From assembly GCA_030374765.1 (NCBI GenBank), contig JARGXX010000090.1, positions 372,001 through 436,000 on the forward strand: DNA of 64,000 nt. Reading direction: 5' to 3'. The stretch comes from Agarophyton chilense. Its lineage: Eukaryota; Rhodophyta; Florideophyceae; Gracilariales; Gracilariaceae. This document shows, piece by piece, positions 42,988 to 55,749 of this stretch (position 1 is its first letter; the number at the start of each line of letters is the position of its first letter). The notes under the pieces were generated by a model, which searched no databases, was not told the DNA's origin, and saw only the letters and a program-made list of their open reading frames with translations. Position numbers and translations under genes: made by a program.

Positions 42988-45900
42988 AGTTCGACCCCCA
43001 GTGACTGTTGATATAAGTATTTCATTGTGCTCCGTTTGAAGAAAAAGAAGAAGTGTATTGCATAATTTTTATGTAACATAAATATATTTGGGCCTTTCAG
43101 TTACGGAAACGTTTTCTTCGCTGATGTTAAATGGCACGTTTGGCAAACTGCGTCACACTCCAAAGATGTTTTTTAGTTCTTTCTAAAAGATAATGGTAAA
43201 CCTTTAATACTATCTCTATACTTGCATCATTTTGAATTGATCAATAATGTCGAATAACACTTAAAAAACAAAATGCTTATCGAAAATCTTCTTAATTGAA
43301 ATTGAAATCTTCGAGTTCATAATAATACTATTAGTGGTCTCTCATCTGTGGCAAGAAATGGTATTTATTTGTTGTATTATGTGCAAATCTCTAATTTAAA
43401 TTTTTTTTACGATCCTGGCAGAAGACATATATAAATTTCCAATTCATTTAAAAAATTTTAGCAGCCATTTAATCGTGCTGATCTCGTGACCTCATTTTTT
43501 TTTCTGAAAGTTTTTTTAATGGCAAACCTTTTTGTTGCCGTTTGTACGACTGAATGAATGTGTTTTTCTTTTCATAAGTTCTGCAGAGGTTGGAAAAGAT
43601 GTAAATATGACTTACGGGAAAACGATTGATCAGTTACGTACCAGAAACAAATCTGTCTCATGAAGACAGCCATTTCATTTGCATGTTCACATTAAAATTG
43701 ATTGATACTTAGTTCCATACATCCTATTTTAATATATATTGCGAGTCGACTTCTACTTTTTTTCATTGCAAACTATCTTTAGTTACTTTACATTTTCATA
43801 TTTTCAATGAATAATAGGGTAACTGGGAAGTAAATCTCTCATCCAATTTTCTTCGATTCCATGCGAATGTCCTATGTTGGCAGGAGCTTTTGCTTTTGAG
43901 GCTGGCAACTCATGGTGCACACATCAGAAGGTATGTGTGCGGGGGGATCATTGGCAACGGAGCTTCGAACGAGCTACCGATCTAGGTGTTGACAGGCATG
44001 TGGCCATGTTGACATATTCTTTCTGATTGAGTAATTGTTAATCTTTGTAATTATAATATAAATTATTACATGGGATGCAAAATATACAAGCCAAAACAGT
44101 CACCAATATGTTCAGATCTTCTTTTTAAAGGAGTAAATCAGCAAGCTGAGCATCTCTAGCTAAACAAGGTTAAACCTTAGTGTAAGTCCGAGGATCAACT
44201 TTAGGACGAGCGAGGAGAGTAGAAAACGAATGACGGAATCCACGCAACGTGTGTAGGGTACCCTTCCGTGAGTTCACGAGTTCGCAGTAATGGTAAAAGA
44301 AACGACAAGGTGTCGGAGTCCGGCACAAAGAGAGCAACAAAAATCCAACCAGCAAAAAGGGGGGAAAGAAACCACGACAGCCGGTGTAGAATAAAGAGGA
44401 AAACAAGGAATATGAAAGAAGGAACGAAACCTAATACTAAAGTGGGAATTCAAAGACAGTGTGTGTAGTGAGCCGACGACAGTGTCTGTGAAATTCTTGT
44501 TGAATCAAGGAGGATAGACAGGTCGTAAGCTGCGCGGACTACCCACAGGGATTTTTGAGTACTGGCGAAGGCGAACATGCCTAGGGCCAAGACCCTTTCT
44601 TTGAATAAATTACTTGGTGTCTTCGCGAAGTCTTCGAGACACTGTAAGTACTATAGTAAATCCCCATACATACGTGTAAAGCATTAGAGAAAATATCTCA
44701 ATTATCCAGCAACCCCGTTCCAACAACCACGTGTAGCACGGGCCAACCAAAGACAGAGGCCGAATTCAAGTCCAACTTACAAGGGCTGATGCACCCTTGA
44801 AGAGCTGTACTACATACTCCCCTCCTATATCGCATACACCACGGAGAACACCATCTTCAGCAACCGGAATCGAGAATATTGTGTCTTCATTCTACTCTGC
44901 ATTGTCTTCAATCTGTGCCACAGAGCCCGAAATAATTTTACAATTTTTTTGCGTTGCAGCTCGAGGCCTGAAATCTCCGTCTGAGTCACATAACGAAGGC
45001 TTCCACTCATCTCCACCCCACGATGGATTACATCTTCGATCCCAATCCTCCGGAACGATATACAACCTCTTTTGAATTTTTCTCCTGCGTTCCAGAATTT
45101 TGGATCTTCGAGGCAGTGTCCTGTGCTCTTCGATAAATGACACGCGGAACGATGTTTCGTTGAAGAACAGTTTTGAACTAACAACTCGGCGTCCCGTATC
45201 ATTTTCCAGTACTTCCTTGTAAAATTTCTGCTTTAAAGAGTTTTTTTGTATTCCACAGCATCACCTAATTTCGGTATAAGACACTCTACCATGATGGTTG
45301 TAAGAAAAAAAACGGAGACCACTTCACGTGTGTCCCTGGCCATCAACATAAGACTAGGGCATGTAGAGAAACACAAGGAGGCGTCAAGTATTGTGTAGAT
45401 ACAGTAGAACAAGAAGAAATTTCGGTAAGATTTCGCAGAATGCAGTGTGACTGAGTCCTCGATACGAGAAACCAGTCTTCATAAATCTGAAGAATCTTAG
45501 ACCCCATAATTTCCAAACCAATCCATCTAGAGAAAATCCGCATACATTGTAGATCTTCTGAGACTCTGAGTTCTAATTCAAGTTCTAGAATAGGGATATT
45601 GATAACCATTAGGTGCAAAATCGCAACCTGTTTCAGTTCCGGATAAACTTATTTTTTAAACAGAAATGGTGTCATTACTCCCAAGTTAACAGAGATATTT
45701 GTATTCTGTTTTCGTCAATACGCTAGTATACAACTAGTTTAAGCATTGACTAATTTTGATTGTAATCAAAGGACACACCACCGAGATACTATGTTTTGGC
45801 AATGAGCGACCAGAAAATAATGTAAACCTCTCCGATATCGGAAAGGAAACCCGTGAGAAAACGGGGAAGGAAATCGTTTTAAACCATTTGTAGGGGTCCC

Positions 45901-46652
45901 AGCTTGAGTGCGACATGCGGCATGACAGATTATCAAAGAAACGATGTAGTCGGGAAAAATAAATTATGAATGATAGGGGGAAGCCGTGCTTGCGGATCGC
46001 AGAGGTAGTAGTAAACCAGCAAGCTGGATTAAAACCTCATCGACTTCAAAATTCAAAAAATATATAAAGAGGAGATCAGACACTACTGAAGTCGGAGTCC
46101 AGCCACGAAGAGCATGACAGTCTCGACTCGACACCTCCAAAGCGGAGCAGAGAGCTATTTTGCAGTTGAATTAATCGTCACGACGACAGGAAGCACTGTA
46201 GAACAGATAAAGTCGCCAACTTGGCCAGCGAAATGGCTTCGATTCGAGAGTAAACCATATGACATTATCTTTCTGTTATAATTCTGTGGTTTTGCTATTC
46301 TACCTGGACGTTTTCAATTTTTTCTGGGATTTTCGTCTGAGTTTTGGGGTGATATTGCACCGTTCTAGAACGCGGGAGATGTTTCATGGGTTCGTCCTGG
46401 GATATGTTTCATGGGTTCGTCCTAGTTAGCCTCGGGATGAAAACCGTATCAGTGGACGAGGTAGAGAATGTAACAATTTAAATTGTAAGAATTCTCAACG
46501 ATGTAAGCGACAACGAACTCTTTTTCTTAGACTCTCTTGTCTTTCCCTGTTCGGATCATAGCACCTTTTGGGTTCATTCCCGCAATTATGATTAGCTTGT
46601 TCTGTCTCTCTTAAAAGGGATTCGGGGCTTGGTACGTCCTATCCCTGGTTTT
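42988..46652. other. Intergenic DNA, no recognised gene
   Basis: AT-rich at 43000-44160, purine-rich at 44200-44480, mixed afterwards. The minus-strand frames 44825-45202 (125 codons) and 44892-45143 overlap each other and resemble no family I know. A stretch with TG...CA ends at 44495-44737 is too weak to call an LTR. A short tandem repeat at 46378-46425 is listed separately. Confidence 0.4.
46378..46425 (+). repeat. Short tandem duplication of about 24 bp
   Basis: Two adjacent copies of GATGTTTCATGGGTTCGTCC, the second with a 2-base insertion and one later substitution. Local slippage is the simplest origin. Confidence 0.75.
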
Positions 46653-49600
46653 TGTGAAGGAGCAACGATAATGGTTGACCTCTTTAAGCCGCCGGGGCCC
46701 GAGGTATCTTGCAGGCGATACGGGAACTGGCTGACCTCAGCTGGGCTGATTTAGATTATTATTATATTTGAAATAGTGTTATAGATTAGCACTACAATGC
46801 GAAGGAGATCCCAGCGCCTCGCCTTTTATATTTACTTGGCTCCAGTGACGCTTCTCTCTTAGAGTAAGGCAGGCACCGTTAAGATACTAACTTACAGGCT
46901 TTGGTATATCAGTTCCACCAATTAGTCTTCAAGCCATCGTTTACGTAGGCCCAGCTGCCACTGCAACGTTGGCGATGTCGCCTGACCCACAGGTTGATAA
47001 TGTTCGTGAACGCCGGAGCACGAAAAGCCAGCCGTAAGGAGTACTGACTCCCATGGAAGACCCTGAAAGGATTCGCCGAGAACCCACGGTAGCAGCGCGT
47101 TTACGGGAACGCCTCACCAGGGCCACCTGTATGCCAGAAACACCGCAAGGAGAACCCCGTAAGACCGAAGGAATTAGAAAGATCATTCCCGCCAGGCTTG
47201 CCGACCTTATCTGGCCCCGTCTCCGTGAGCTCTGCTAAGCCCACGAGGTTTCCATTGTGAAAATGCGACTCGCTACGGCGATCGCTGACGATACGGATTA
47301 CCATGTTACGCGAATCGTCCACAACGTCATGGAGTCTGAACTATTCTTAGACTCCCTCATTCTGTCCGTTCAAGGAGCAGTCACCAGCCAGTCAGGCAGC
47401 CCGGTCCCTAGGACCACACCACAAATTAACCATCCGGCTTCCATATGGAAACCCCCTACCAAACCCCCAGGAGTGGCGGTATTACCCGCCAATCACCGGG
47501 AACACCATCATGAGAATCCAATGGAAGGACAATTTAGGAGCAGAAGACAGGCTCCGCGTCTAGAAGAAAGACAGATTGCCCTACGCAAGGGACAATATGA
47601 GGTATAGTGACCTCAGAACTCCATCGTATCTGATAGAGATATCGATCCTTTGGGACCATCTTTCGCTGGAAAGAAAAGAAATAACTGCATGAGAAAGAAG
47701 AACAGAAAGAGTAAAAGAAGAGACAATTCGGACACGAGTGATTTCGACTCGGCCTGGACCGAAACGTCCGACTCGGAAGTAAACGAGGCTGCCGTTCGAG
47801 GCCTCAGACCACTGACAACCACAAAAAACTTTCCCTTAAGGTTCTAGATTACCGGAATTATCGGCTGGCAGACAGGTCCCCGAAATATTCTAGTTCGGTG
47901 GCTCGCAGAGTCGCCAAATGGGCCAAACGCATGCAACTTATCATTACGGGCAGGTTCTCTGGTTCCGATTCCATTGCTGATCTTAGGTTTCTCAGTTTAT
48001 TCCATACGGCCTGCGATCAGAACGGTGTCCACGAGGGCGCCGCTCTGTACCTTTTCCAATTCTTCTTTACATGACAGGCGCATGACCGAGTGGTTTCGAA
48101 GATATCTGACACAACTGACCTCGTGGATGCTCAAGACCGTGAGCTCCTCAGGTCTTACCCTCAGGTTGTTCATTCCCTCTTGGAAACTTACGTCGCGGAT
48201 GACGTTTAATGGATGACCATCCGGAAGTAATATCCTTTAGGCAGAGCTCTAACGTGACCGAATCGGCTTTCGCAGACGACCTATGGAAGAAGGCTTACCG
48301 ATGTGGAAATGTGTTCTCCGAAAGACGGCTCAAACGTCACATCATCACGGGATTACTCCCTGCCATTCGGACGCATGTCCGCAATTACCACACGGATAAC
48401 CCACAATACTCCTCCCTAAGGCTCGTTACTTATGCCGAAGGTTATGGCAAAACCTACAGGACTTCCAGGCGGAATGCTGACATATCCGGAAGACACGCAG
48501 CCCCATTGCGTAAACCCAACGAAGCCCATTTCGTTAGCTCCACGTTATCGGACATGGATTTATCACTCCATTATACCGACTCGGGGGATATCCTCGCCGT
48601 TAATTGCAGTGCTCCTCTGTCTGGGCCCCCATCATATACCTTCCAGGGAACTACAGCGACCACCGGACCTTCTACACCCAATTATTCTCCCTTTCCGTCC
48701 CGCAAGGACGTTTTTGTTCGCGCCCCAAGGGCTTCCTTCCTCTGCCTTCCCATGGCCCTACCATGTGACTGCACGAGGTATCTATATGCGGACGCACGAA
48801 AAAACCTCCTGGCCCTCAGGGAAGAGAAGTACCGGGTGCGGAGCTCCGAAGGAATGTTTAACAGGGCACAGAAACGAACCACAGGGACCACTGGAAGCTC
48901 GCATTATGCCACACCTCCGGACACTCCGATCAAAGCCCCACGGGTCCACGCCATTGTAGATCTTACGGACGACCCCGAAGAGGAATCTTATCCTCAGGGA
49001 GAAACGGAAACCCCATGGGAAAACTCTTAAAGAATCGACGCAAGGCAAATCCTCCCTCTCTAAGCCCCTGCCTCAACCAATTGGACGGTCATGAGCCAAA
49101 GAGCTCTCCACATCCCTACACCAACCGCCCAGAATGGACCACTCGGGTTGAACCACAATTGGAACACAGTAACGACCCCATCTGTATCCTCAGGAAAGAG
49201 AACTATAAAGTTCGAGTAACCGTAGGACGTCGTTCCAACAACTCTTGAATGACCAAAGCTGTATTGGACAGAGGCGCTGGTCCCAACTTGGTCCATCTTA
49301 AGCTGTTCCCACTGGGTTGGCAAGATTTCGTTCAGGCAAAGAAGACCGCTAGAATTACCGATGCATCACGTAGACTAATGGACATTAAAGGGATAGTACC
49401 ACTTTACCTTCAGGTAGGACAATTCAAAGTCGGCACGTGGTTTCTTGTATGTCCGAACTTAGGCGCTAGGGCAATCCTAGGGACCTCCGTCATCGATGGA
49501 TACATTAAGGCAATTTATCCAGGCCTTAGGAAAGTTGCGTTCTACCGCGCACCTTCCATCTCCATAACTGGTTCCGCCAGAGGGCCAGAAACTAACCGCA

Positions 49601-52600
49601 AACGAACGAACATCCCTGAAAACACGAATTCCAATAAGGTACGCTTGTCGAAGGCCATAAAGATACCTCCGATGACCCAAATCACTATATTGGTCCATTC
49701 CCAGTCTTCAGGTCTCGAAACGATTCAGAACCATCCGAAAACGGTTCTGAAGCCCCTTACCTTGATGGCCAATAAAGTAATGGACATCCACCCCAACAGG
49801 CCCTTCTTGATCACAATCATCAACTTCAGAGATAAAACCGTACTGGTACTTAAAGGTACAGTGATTGGAATCACTTTACCTGCGCCCGTGGCCACTATGG
49901 AGGCCCAAATGGATAAGCTTGCGACGCCAACTCCCGACGAGGACGTCGACTCTTGGGAGGGAACAGTCGCCATCGGCGCAGAATTCGAATCCTAAAGGCC
50001 CCAGGTACTTGATCTACTCAGGGAATACCAGGCCATGTGGTCAGGTGGATTAGGCACAATCAGAGCCACTGCACACCGCCTTGACCTTCAGGATGATGCT
50101 AGACCATGGTTCCAGCACCCATCCCGTACAGATCTTAAGGGTAGGGAAATTTTCGTCCACCAAATGGACAAGATGCGAAAAGCTCAAGTCAAAGAGCCGG
50201 CGCCTCCGAACCAATCAGAATGGGCAAGTCCCTTTGTCCTCGTGGCGAAGAAAGATGGCTCCGCCATGGTTCTGTGTCGACTACAGGAAGCTGAACGCAG
50301 TAACCAAGAGGGACTCATACCCGATACCCCGCATGGACGACTGTCTGGATCCTTAGGGGAAGCTGTCGTATATACCACACTGGACGCTAAGTCTGGATAC
50401 TGGTAAATCCCTTTGGTCGAAGAGGCGAGAGCGCTGACAACCTTTACGACCCATGAAGGTCTGTTCATATTTACCCGTATGCCCTTTGGTTTAAAGAATG
50501 CGCTAGCTACTTTCCAACGGATAATGGACATCATGCTTTCCAGAGTCAAATGGAAGCTCGCGCTGGTCTATTTGGAGGACATTATAATCTTCTCACGGAC
50601 CGTAAAGGAACACCTTGCCACGTGTAGAAGGTACCAATAATCTTACAGGACGCTTGAGTAACACTGAAACTCCCTGAATGCGCTTTCTTCCAGACCTCAG
50701 TGAACTATTTTGGTCACGTCGACCTCCCAGGAAAAGCTAAAATTGGCAACATGGACCACAAATGCGATTTTCCAAACTGAGCCTCCTAGGACCCATACGA
50801 AACTCCGATCCTTCGTGGGCTTTTGCAATGTTTACCGACGGTTCGTCCAAAGGTTTTTCAAGATCTCGGCCCCACTCAACTCAATTCTGAAGAAGGGAAC
50901 ACCTTTGGAGTTCGAAGCCCTCATCGACGACCAGTACGAGTCATTTCAGACTCTAAAGGACAAATTTCTGAACCAATCTATACTGGCTTTACCAAAACCC
51001 AATAGGCCCTTTGTCCTGGATACAGACGCCTCTGATGTCCAAGTGGCATGTGCACTGCTACAGGAACAGAAGTCACTAAAGGACTATCGACGTATTGGAT
51101 ACTGAAACAGAACGCTCAAGAGAGCGGAGCGAAACTGCAGTACTACCAAAAAAGAATTTTTAGCCATCGTATGGTCCGTATCGACACTCCGTCCGTACCT
51201 CGAGGAATATAGGTTTACCATTAGGACAGACCGCAATTCAATCCGCTGGTTACTAAATATGACCGATACCTCAAATCGCCTCGCTGGGTGGCGCCTCAGG
51301 CTGTCATAATATGACTACAAGGTAACCTATAGGCCGGGAATCAAGCACCAGGCAGCAGATGCCCTGTCGCAAATCATTACCGACGGAACTAATGACACTC
51401 CATTGGACATCCTAATTACTACCCCCTTCACATTCGATGGATCTCAGGACTATACTGAAACGGATGACCTTATGGGTAAGGTCCCATCGAAGGATCTTGA
51501 GGTCAAGGAGAACGAAGTATACCTATTGGACTGGGAGACAGTACCGCCCAATTCGACAACACCTCAGTTAATACGATAGCCCCAGAGGAAAAAGAGCTCC
51601 TCCATATAACTATTGAAGAACTCCTACAGGAGCAAGCCAAAGACGAGTACTGCAAGGAAATAGCCCAAGTGGTAGGAATTCCTGGATTTTAATTCGATTA
51701 TGACCGATTTGGACTACTATGTCGCCGCTCACCGTTGGATGGCGCACTCCAACGGGTAATACCAACTTCTGTAATGGCGCGATCTGTATACCTTGCCCAG
51801 ATCCCTCGCTTGGCTGGTCATTATGGAGGCCGACGAATGTACCAGACCCTAAAGAAGTTCTTCTACTGGCCACTAATGGCGCAGGACCTATGGCACACAG
51901 CACGGAACTGTGCATCGTGCGCACAGATCCGAGGGTCTCGCGCCAACCACCAGGCCAAATTGAAGCTCTTCCCCGCGGCAGGTCCGATGGAATTTGACGC
52001 AATGGATATACTTGGACCTTTGCCCAAGTCTTCCCATGAAAAACGGGGTGTCTTGGTTATAACCGATAGGTTTACCAAGCTTACCCGAGCCCTACCCTTA
52101 GTGAAGACAACAGCCACGGGTGTCGCCACGGCCTTCTTTTCCCACTGGGTATATTCATATGGCATGCAACTCTACCTCCTTACGGATAAGGGCAGCCATT
52201 TTGTATCCAAATTCTTGTCACACGTTTGTGCTACCTTAGGTATCAAACATGTGACCACCACCAAGTACCGCCGGAAAACCAATGGCCAAGCCGAACGCTT
52301 CGACCGCACCCTTCTGGACCGATTGGCATAATACGTATCGGGGCACCAATTGGACTGATACGACTACGTTGAGCCACTGGTCTATGCCTACAACACGCCG
52401 GTGCACGCTTCCACGGGGACAACGCTTTTCGACTTAACGCTAACGATGTCGCCACCGCCGATAGCGGTTGGTCTTCAGGAGTCCATTACTCCCCAGGACA
52501 TAACCGAAGGAATGAATTCTACACAGGCGAAGCGCTACTCGCGCCGACGCATCGATCGCATTATCCAATTGGCCAGATCTGTACTAACCAAAGCTGAACG

Positions 52601-53549
52601 GCGCTACAAGGTCGACTTCGACAAGGCCGTCTAGAACACACCGACCTTTGGGAAACTAGAACTTGTGTACATGGACCGGTGACCGAAGGAAAGTGAAAAA
52701 CTCGAGGACACTACACAGAAGCTCTTACCTCGCTCCACCGAACAATGTAAAGTCCTTAAGGCCAGTCAACACACCATTACGTTACTAATTGACGGCTTAC
52801 AGGACACCGAATCGATTGATCGGGTGAGACGAGCCCCAAGCTTCAACCAATCACCAAAGTCCCAGTCCCCTGGTCCAACAGAATCACCACGACCTCAGGT
52901 CGACGCTCAAGTCTCCACACCCCCTAAGGCAGTTCTGGCAGACCCGACTAGCCCCATGGACCCAATGGTCGATGCGACTGACGACGACCCATCTCTATCA
53001 ACCGACTCAGATGGATTCGCCTCTCTGATCCACACTCTCCTTCCGGAGAATGAACTCCAACCGGAATACGTGATTTTGCGCATCATCTCCGCCGGTCGGG
53101 GAGAAGATGGAACTATGCGCTACTGCGTCCGTTGGTTCGGCTACACACCTGAGAAAGACACTTGGAAAGAGCCTCAAACCACTCTGGATATTTTTATCGC
53201 CTGCTATTGGCGCAAAATCGGCATTACGGAGCGCAGCCCTCAGAAGGGGGCAACCATTCGTCAGAATAATTCCAAACGGCATCTCGAAACGCCTCCCGAC
53301 ACGACGGTTCGCCGTAGCGCCCGCATCAGGGAACAAAGCCAGTCCTCAGGCGACATCTGAGGAAGACCCGGGACGCCCTCAAGTTTGGACAACGTCCACG
53401 GGCACGCACGTTTGACATACAGGAGCGAACTTGGAGAACCACGAGCACTACTTAATTTGACTAACTAAAAGGGGCCTAATAGCCCTCGCCATGACCTCAA
53501 GGTTGGAGGAAGCGCTCCGGACACCAAAAGGACTCACTGGGGCGGCGAA

Positions 53550-54160
53550 AAAAAAGTAACTCAGTCGTTTTCATCGGAACCTTCAGGAGTGAAACCAGGA
53601 CTAGGGTCACCCAAGGAGCCCACTGTACCAATAGGACCGGCACCAGCGAGCCGAGCACGCTTCTTCGGCGGATATTCACCTCAGGAATTATTGTCACCCT
53701 TGGAAGCCTCTGGGTTGCTCAGATTTAGTCCATATCGGGCATCCAAGTCGGCAGTAGCCATCTGGGACATCATTTGTGCATTCTGCTGCAGGAGATCTAC
53801 CATAGCCATCTTTAGATTCTGACCTTGTAGGACACCCGCGCCGTACCGCGCCAGGCGACGCGCTAAAGAGAAAGCTTCCCTCAAGGCTATGACAATGTCC
53901 ATCGAGGCAGTAATACCAACGATACGGCGGCATGGCATGACGCACTGTCTGCGGGTTTCGTCCGATGGTATGGTCGCAATGGTCCGCGGGGCGCTCATAA
54001 GCCACTTGATATCCCGAAGAGCTTTCAGCTTGGTCGCTCGAAGCCATAGCGTCGCTGCCCACAGGCTGGTTCGCCGGGTAATAGATAGAAGAACCGACGG
54101 AAGTGACAAATTCCGGAGGGAGAGTAGCATATCCGACGGGCTGATAAGGCGATTGTGACA
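53550..54160 (-). pseudogene. Antisense coding relic downstream of pol in the older gypsy element
   Basis: Minus-strand coding-like sequence in the same position as the 619-codon antisense frame of the younger gypsy element. Readable parts are MSQSPYQPVGYATLPPEFVT near the beginning (about 54.16 kb), a helical part RRIVGITASMDIVIALREAF and LLQQNAQMMSQMATADLDAR (about 53.93-53.73 kb), and PPKKRARLAGAGPIGTV further on (about 53.67-53.62 kb). I see no obvious sequence similarity with the younger element's antisense protein. It is broken. Confidence 0.5.
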
Positions 54161-54673
54161 TCACGCGCCACCAATGCAGGAATACCGCGACGGGAAGGAG
54201 GGAAAATGAAACCGAATCGGGCAGTATGACCGGCGTGATCCCGAATTGACGAAGCGCGCACCGTTGTTCACGACAGACAAAGCACGTAGGGTCCCCAAAG
54301 GAATAGCGAAGGATAGTAAAAGTGGCAAGGGGCCCCTCCCCGGTGCCCATACAGTACCTCAGGTGATTTAATTGCCACCCTGGCACCAAGGGTCAGCTCT
54401 TATGCACTGGTACCCCCCAGGATAGTGGCGATGCGACGCCCCGTCGCGCCCACTGGTAACGAGAGCAACAAACCCCAGATTAGTCATAAGATGCCGACAT
54501 GTCGGGCACGGCACCGCTCGTATCCAGGCTATTAGGACGCTGAGGATCACGACGTTCCGACCCGGAACGCAAGATTGGTGGCTCACACATATGTCCAATT
54601 AGAGCCAGACCCGCGGGAAGGTGTGAGGCAATTTGGACTTCGCCGTGACGGTCGAATCCTAAGGAGGGAGATA

Positions 54674-55121
54674 CGTGAAGGAGCAACGATGACGGTTGAG
54701 CCTTGTAAGCCGCCGGGGCCTGAGGTATCTTCCAGGCGACACGTGGACGAGCTGACCTCAGCTGGGCTTATTTAGATTATTATTCTTATTTTTAATTAGT
54801 GTAATACATTATCATTACAGTGCCAGGGAGATCCCAGCGCCTCGACACTGTTATTTACTTGGCTCCAATGACGCTTTTCTCTTAGAGTAAGGCAGCCACC
54901 GTTAGGATATAAAACTACCACCTTTGGTACATTAGTTCCACCAATTGGTCTTCAATCCATCGTTTCCGTAGCTCCACCATGTAGGACTACGCAGTAAACG
55001 CCAGCCCATTGGACCAAGTACTCTGGCAGTGCCGCCGTCAAAGATTCGAACCTTTGGACTCGCTCTACCACGCTACCACCGGTTGAGACCAGCACGCTGA
55101 CCCACCAGTCATTGCGTTACA
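54674..55121 (+). repeat. 3' LTR of the older gypsy element
   Basis: 448 bp from CGTGAAGGAGCAACGATG to ATTGCGTTACA. It matches the 441-bp LTR at 60261-60701 (inverted) and, in its first part, 46653 to about 46950. It is preceded by AATCCTAAGGAGGGAGATA, a purine-rich tract. It contains a tRNA-like segment on the opposite strand. Confidence 0.85.
55025..55080 (-). other. tRNA-like segment inside the LTR
   Basis: On the minus strand the LTR reads GGTAGCGTGGTAGAGCGAGT, then AAGGTTCGAATCTTTGACGG. The second part folds as a T-arm with loop TTCGAAT and contains a near-perfect B box. The first part looks like a D-arm/A-box. The anticodon arm is missing, so it is not a working tRNA. The inverted copy at 60301-60348 has a perfect B box, GGTTCGAATCC. 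Confidence 0.55.
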
Positions 55122-55749
55122 GTGGAGATCAAATTTACAAAAACTCAGGAAACCCATCGGTCAAGCTCGCTGATGGGGAACGCAATGAAGCAGGTATTCG
55201 CGGGCGCAGTCGTTACCAAACCCATCACCTTCGATTAAAGTGGCAAATGTCTGTGTGCAAAAGTGATACCACAGCCGGGGCTAGGGTCAGGTCGAGCGAA
55301 TGACGACGTGCTGTCTCGTCAAACTCCAGCAGTAGTGTATGTGCGCCACCATGGCTTTCACCGTCCTCATGGTCATCTCTCGAGCGCATCAGAAACGGCT
55401 GCTCCCACGACACTAGACTCTCCGTTCGACATGGCGTTGGCACCGAGATCGCTGCGACCCGTTCACCTGTATGCGATGGAGCTCCACGATAGAGGCTTCG
55501 CCTGGCGGTCGATATAGGAGATAATGTCGCCAGAAGGCGACGCTCGGGTCTCGCTCAACACTTCCGTACGCCTGGCTGATGTGTATCGCAAAGCACCACG
55601 GTCGGATGCAAACGTGTCTGCGGCCGAGATGTCCCTTGAGACCTCTTCTTTATAACTTCTCCCTCTCCACCAGCCTCTGAACCGTTAACATCCCCTTTAG
55701 GGGCTGCACTACAGGCAACCTGTTGTCTTCCACCAGTAACATTTCCCTT
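55122..55749. other. GC-richer spacer, unidentified
   Basis: The plus strand reads MELHDRGFAWRSI near 55480 and VSLNTSVRLADVYRKAP near 55550, which could be an HTH-like start of a decayed transposase, but I cannot assign it. No complete frame. Confidence 0.3.

Larger units (their letters stand above)
46653..55121 (+). mobile_element. Older Ty3/gypsy chromodomain retrotransposon (broken)
   Basis: About 8.5 kb, starting at a TGTGAAGGAGCAACGATAAT LTR terminus and ending with a 448-bp 3' LTR. Recognisable in order: gag (about 47.0-49.0 kb), protease-like site (AVLDRGAGPN, about 49.26 kb), reverse transcriptase (about 50.2-50.7 kb, LVYLEDIIIFSR), RNase H (LDTDASDVQVACALL, about 51.0 kb), integrase zinc finger and core (about 51.8-52.3 kb), a chromodomain-like segment (about 53.06-53.2 kb, YVILRIISAGRGEDGTMRYC) and a minus-strand frame downstream (53.5-54.2 kb). 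It is related to, but distinct from, the 31-43 kb element. It is old and broken, with a dozen or more breaks, and its flanks show no matching target duplication. Confidence 0.85.

Noticed and set aside
44495-44737. Small solo LTR starting TGTTGAATCAAGG
   Set aside because: Its first ten bases resemble the LTR at 26426, but similarity stops there and flanks show no duplication.
44825-45202. 125-codon minus-strand gene
   Set aside because: No motif, competing overlapping frames, no regulatory signals. Left as unassigned intergenic DNA.
55025-55080. Functional tRNA gene
   Set aside because: There is no room for an anticodon arm between the D-arm-like and T-arm-like parts, and it recurs inside LTRs.
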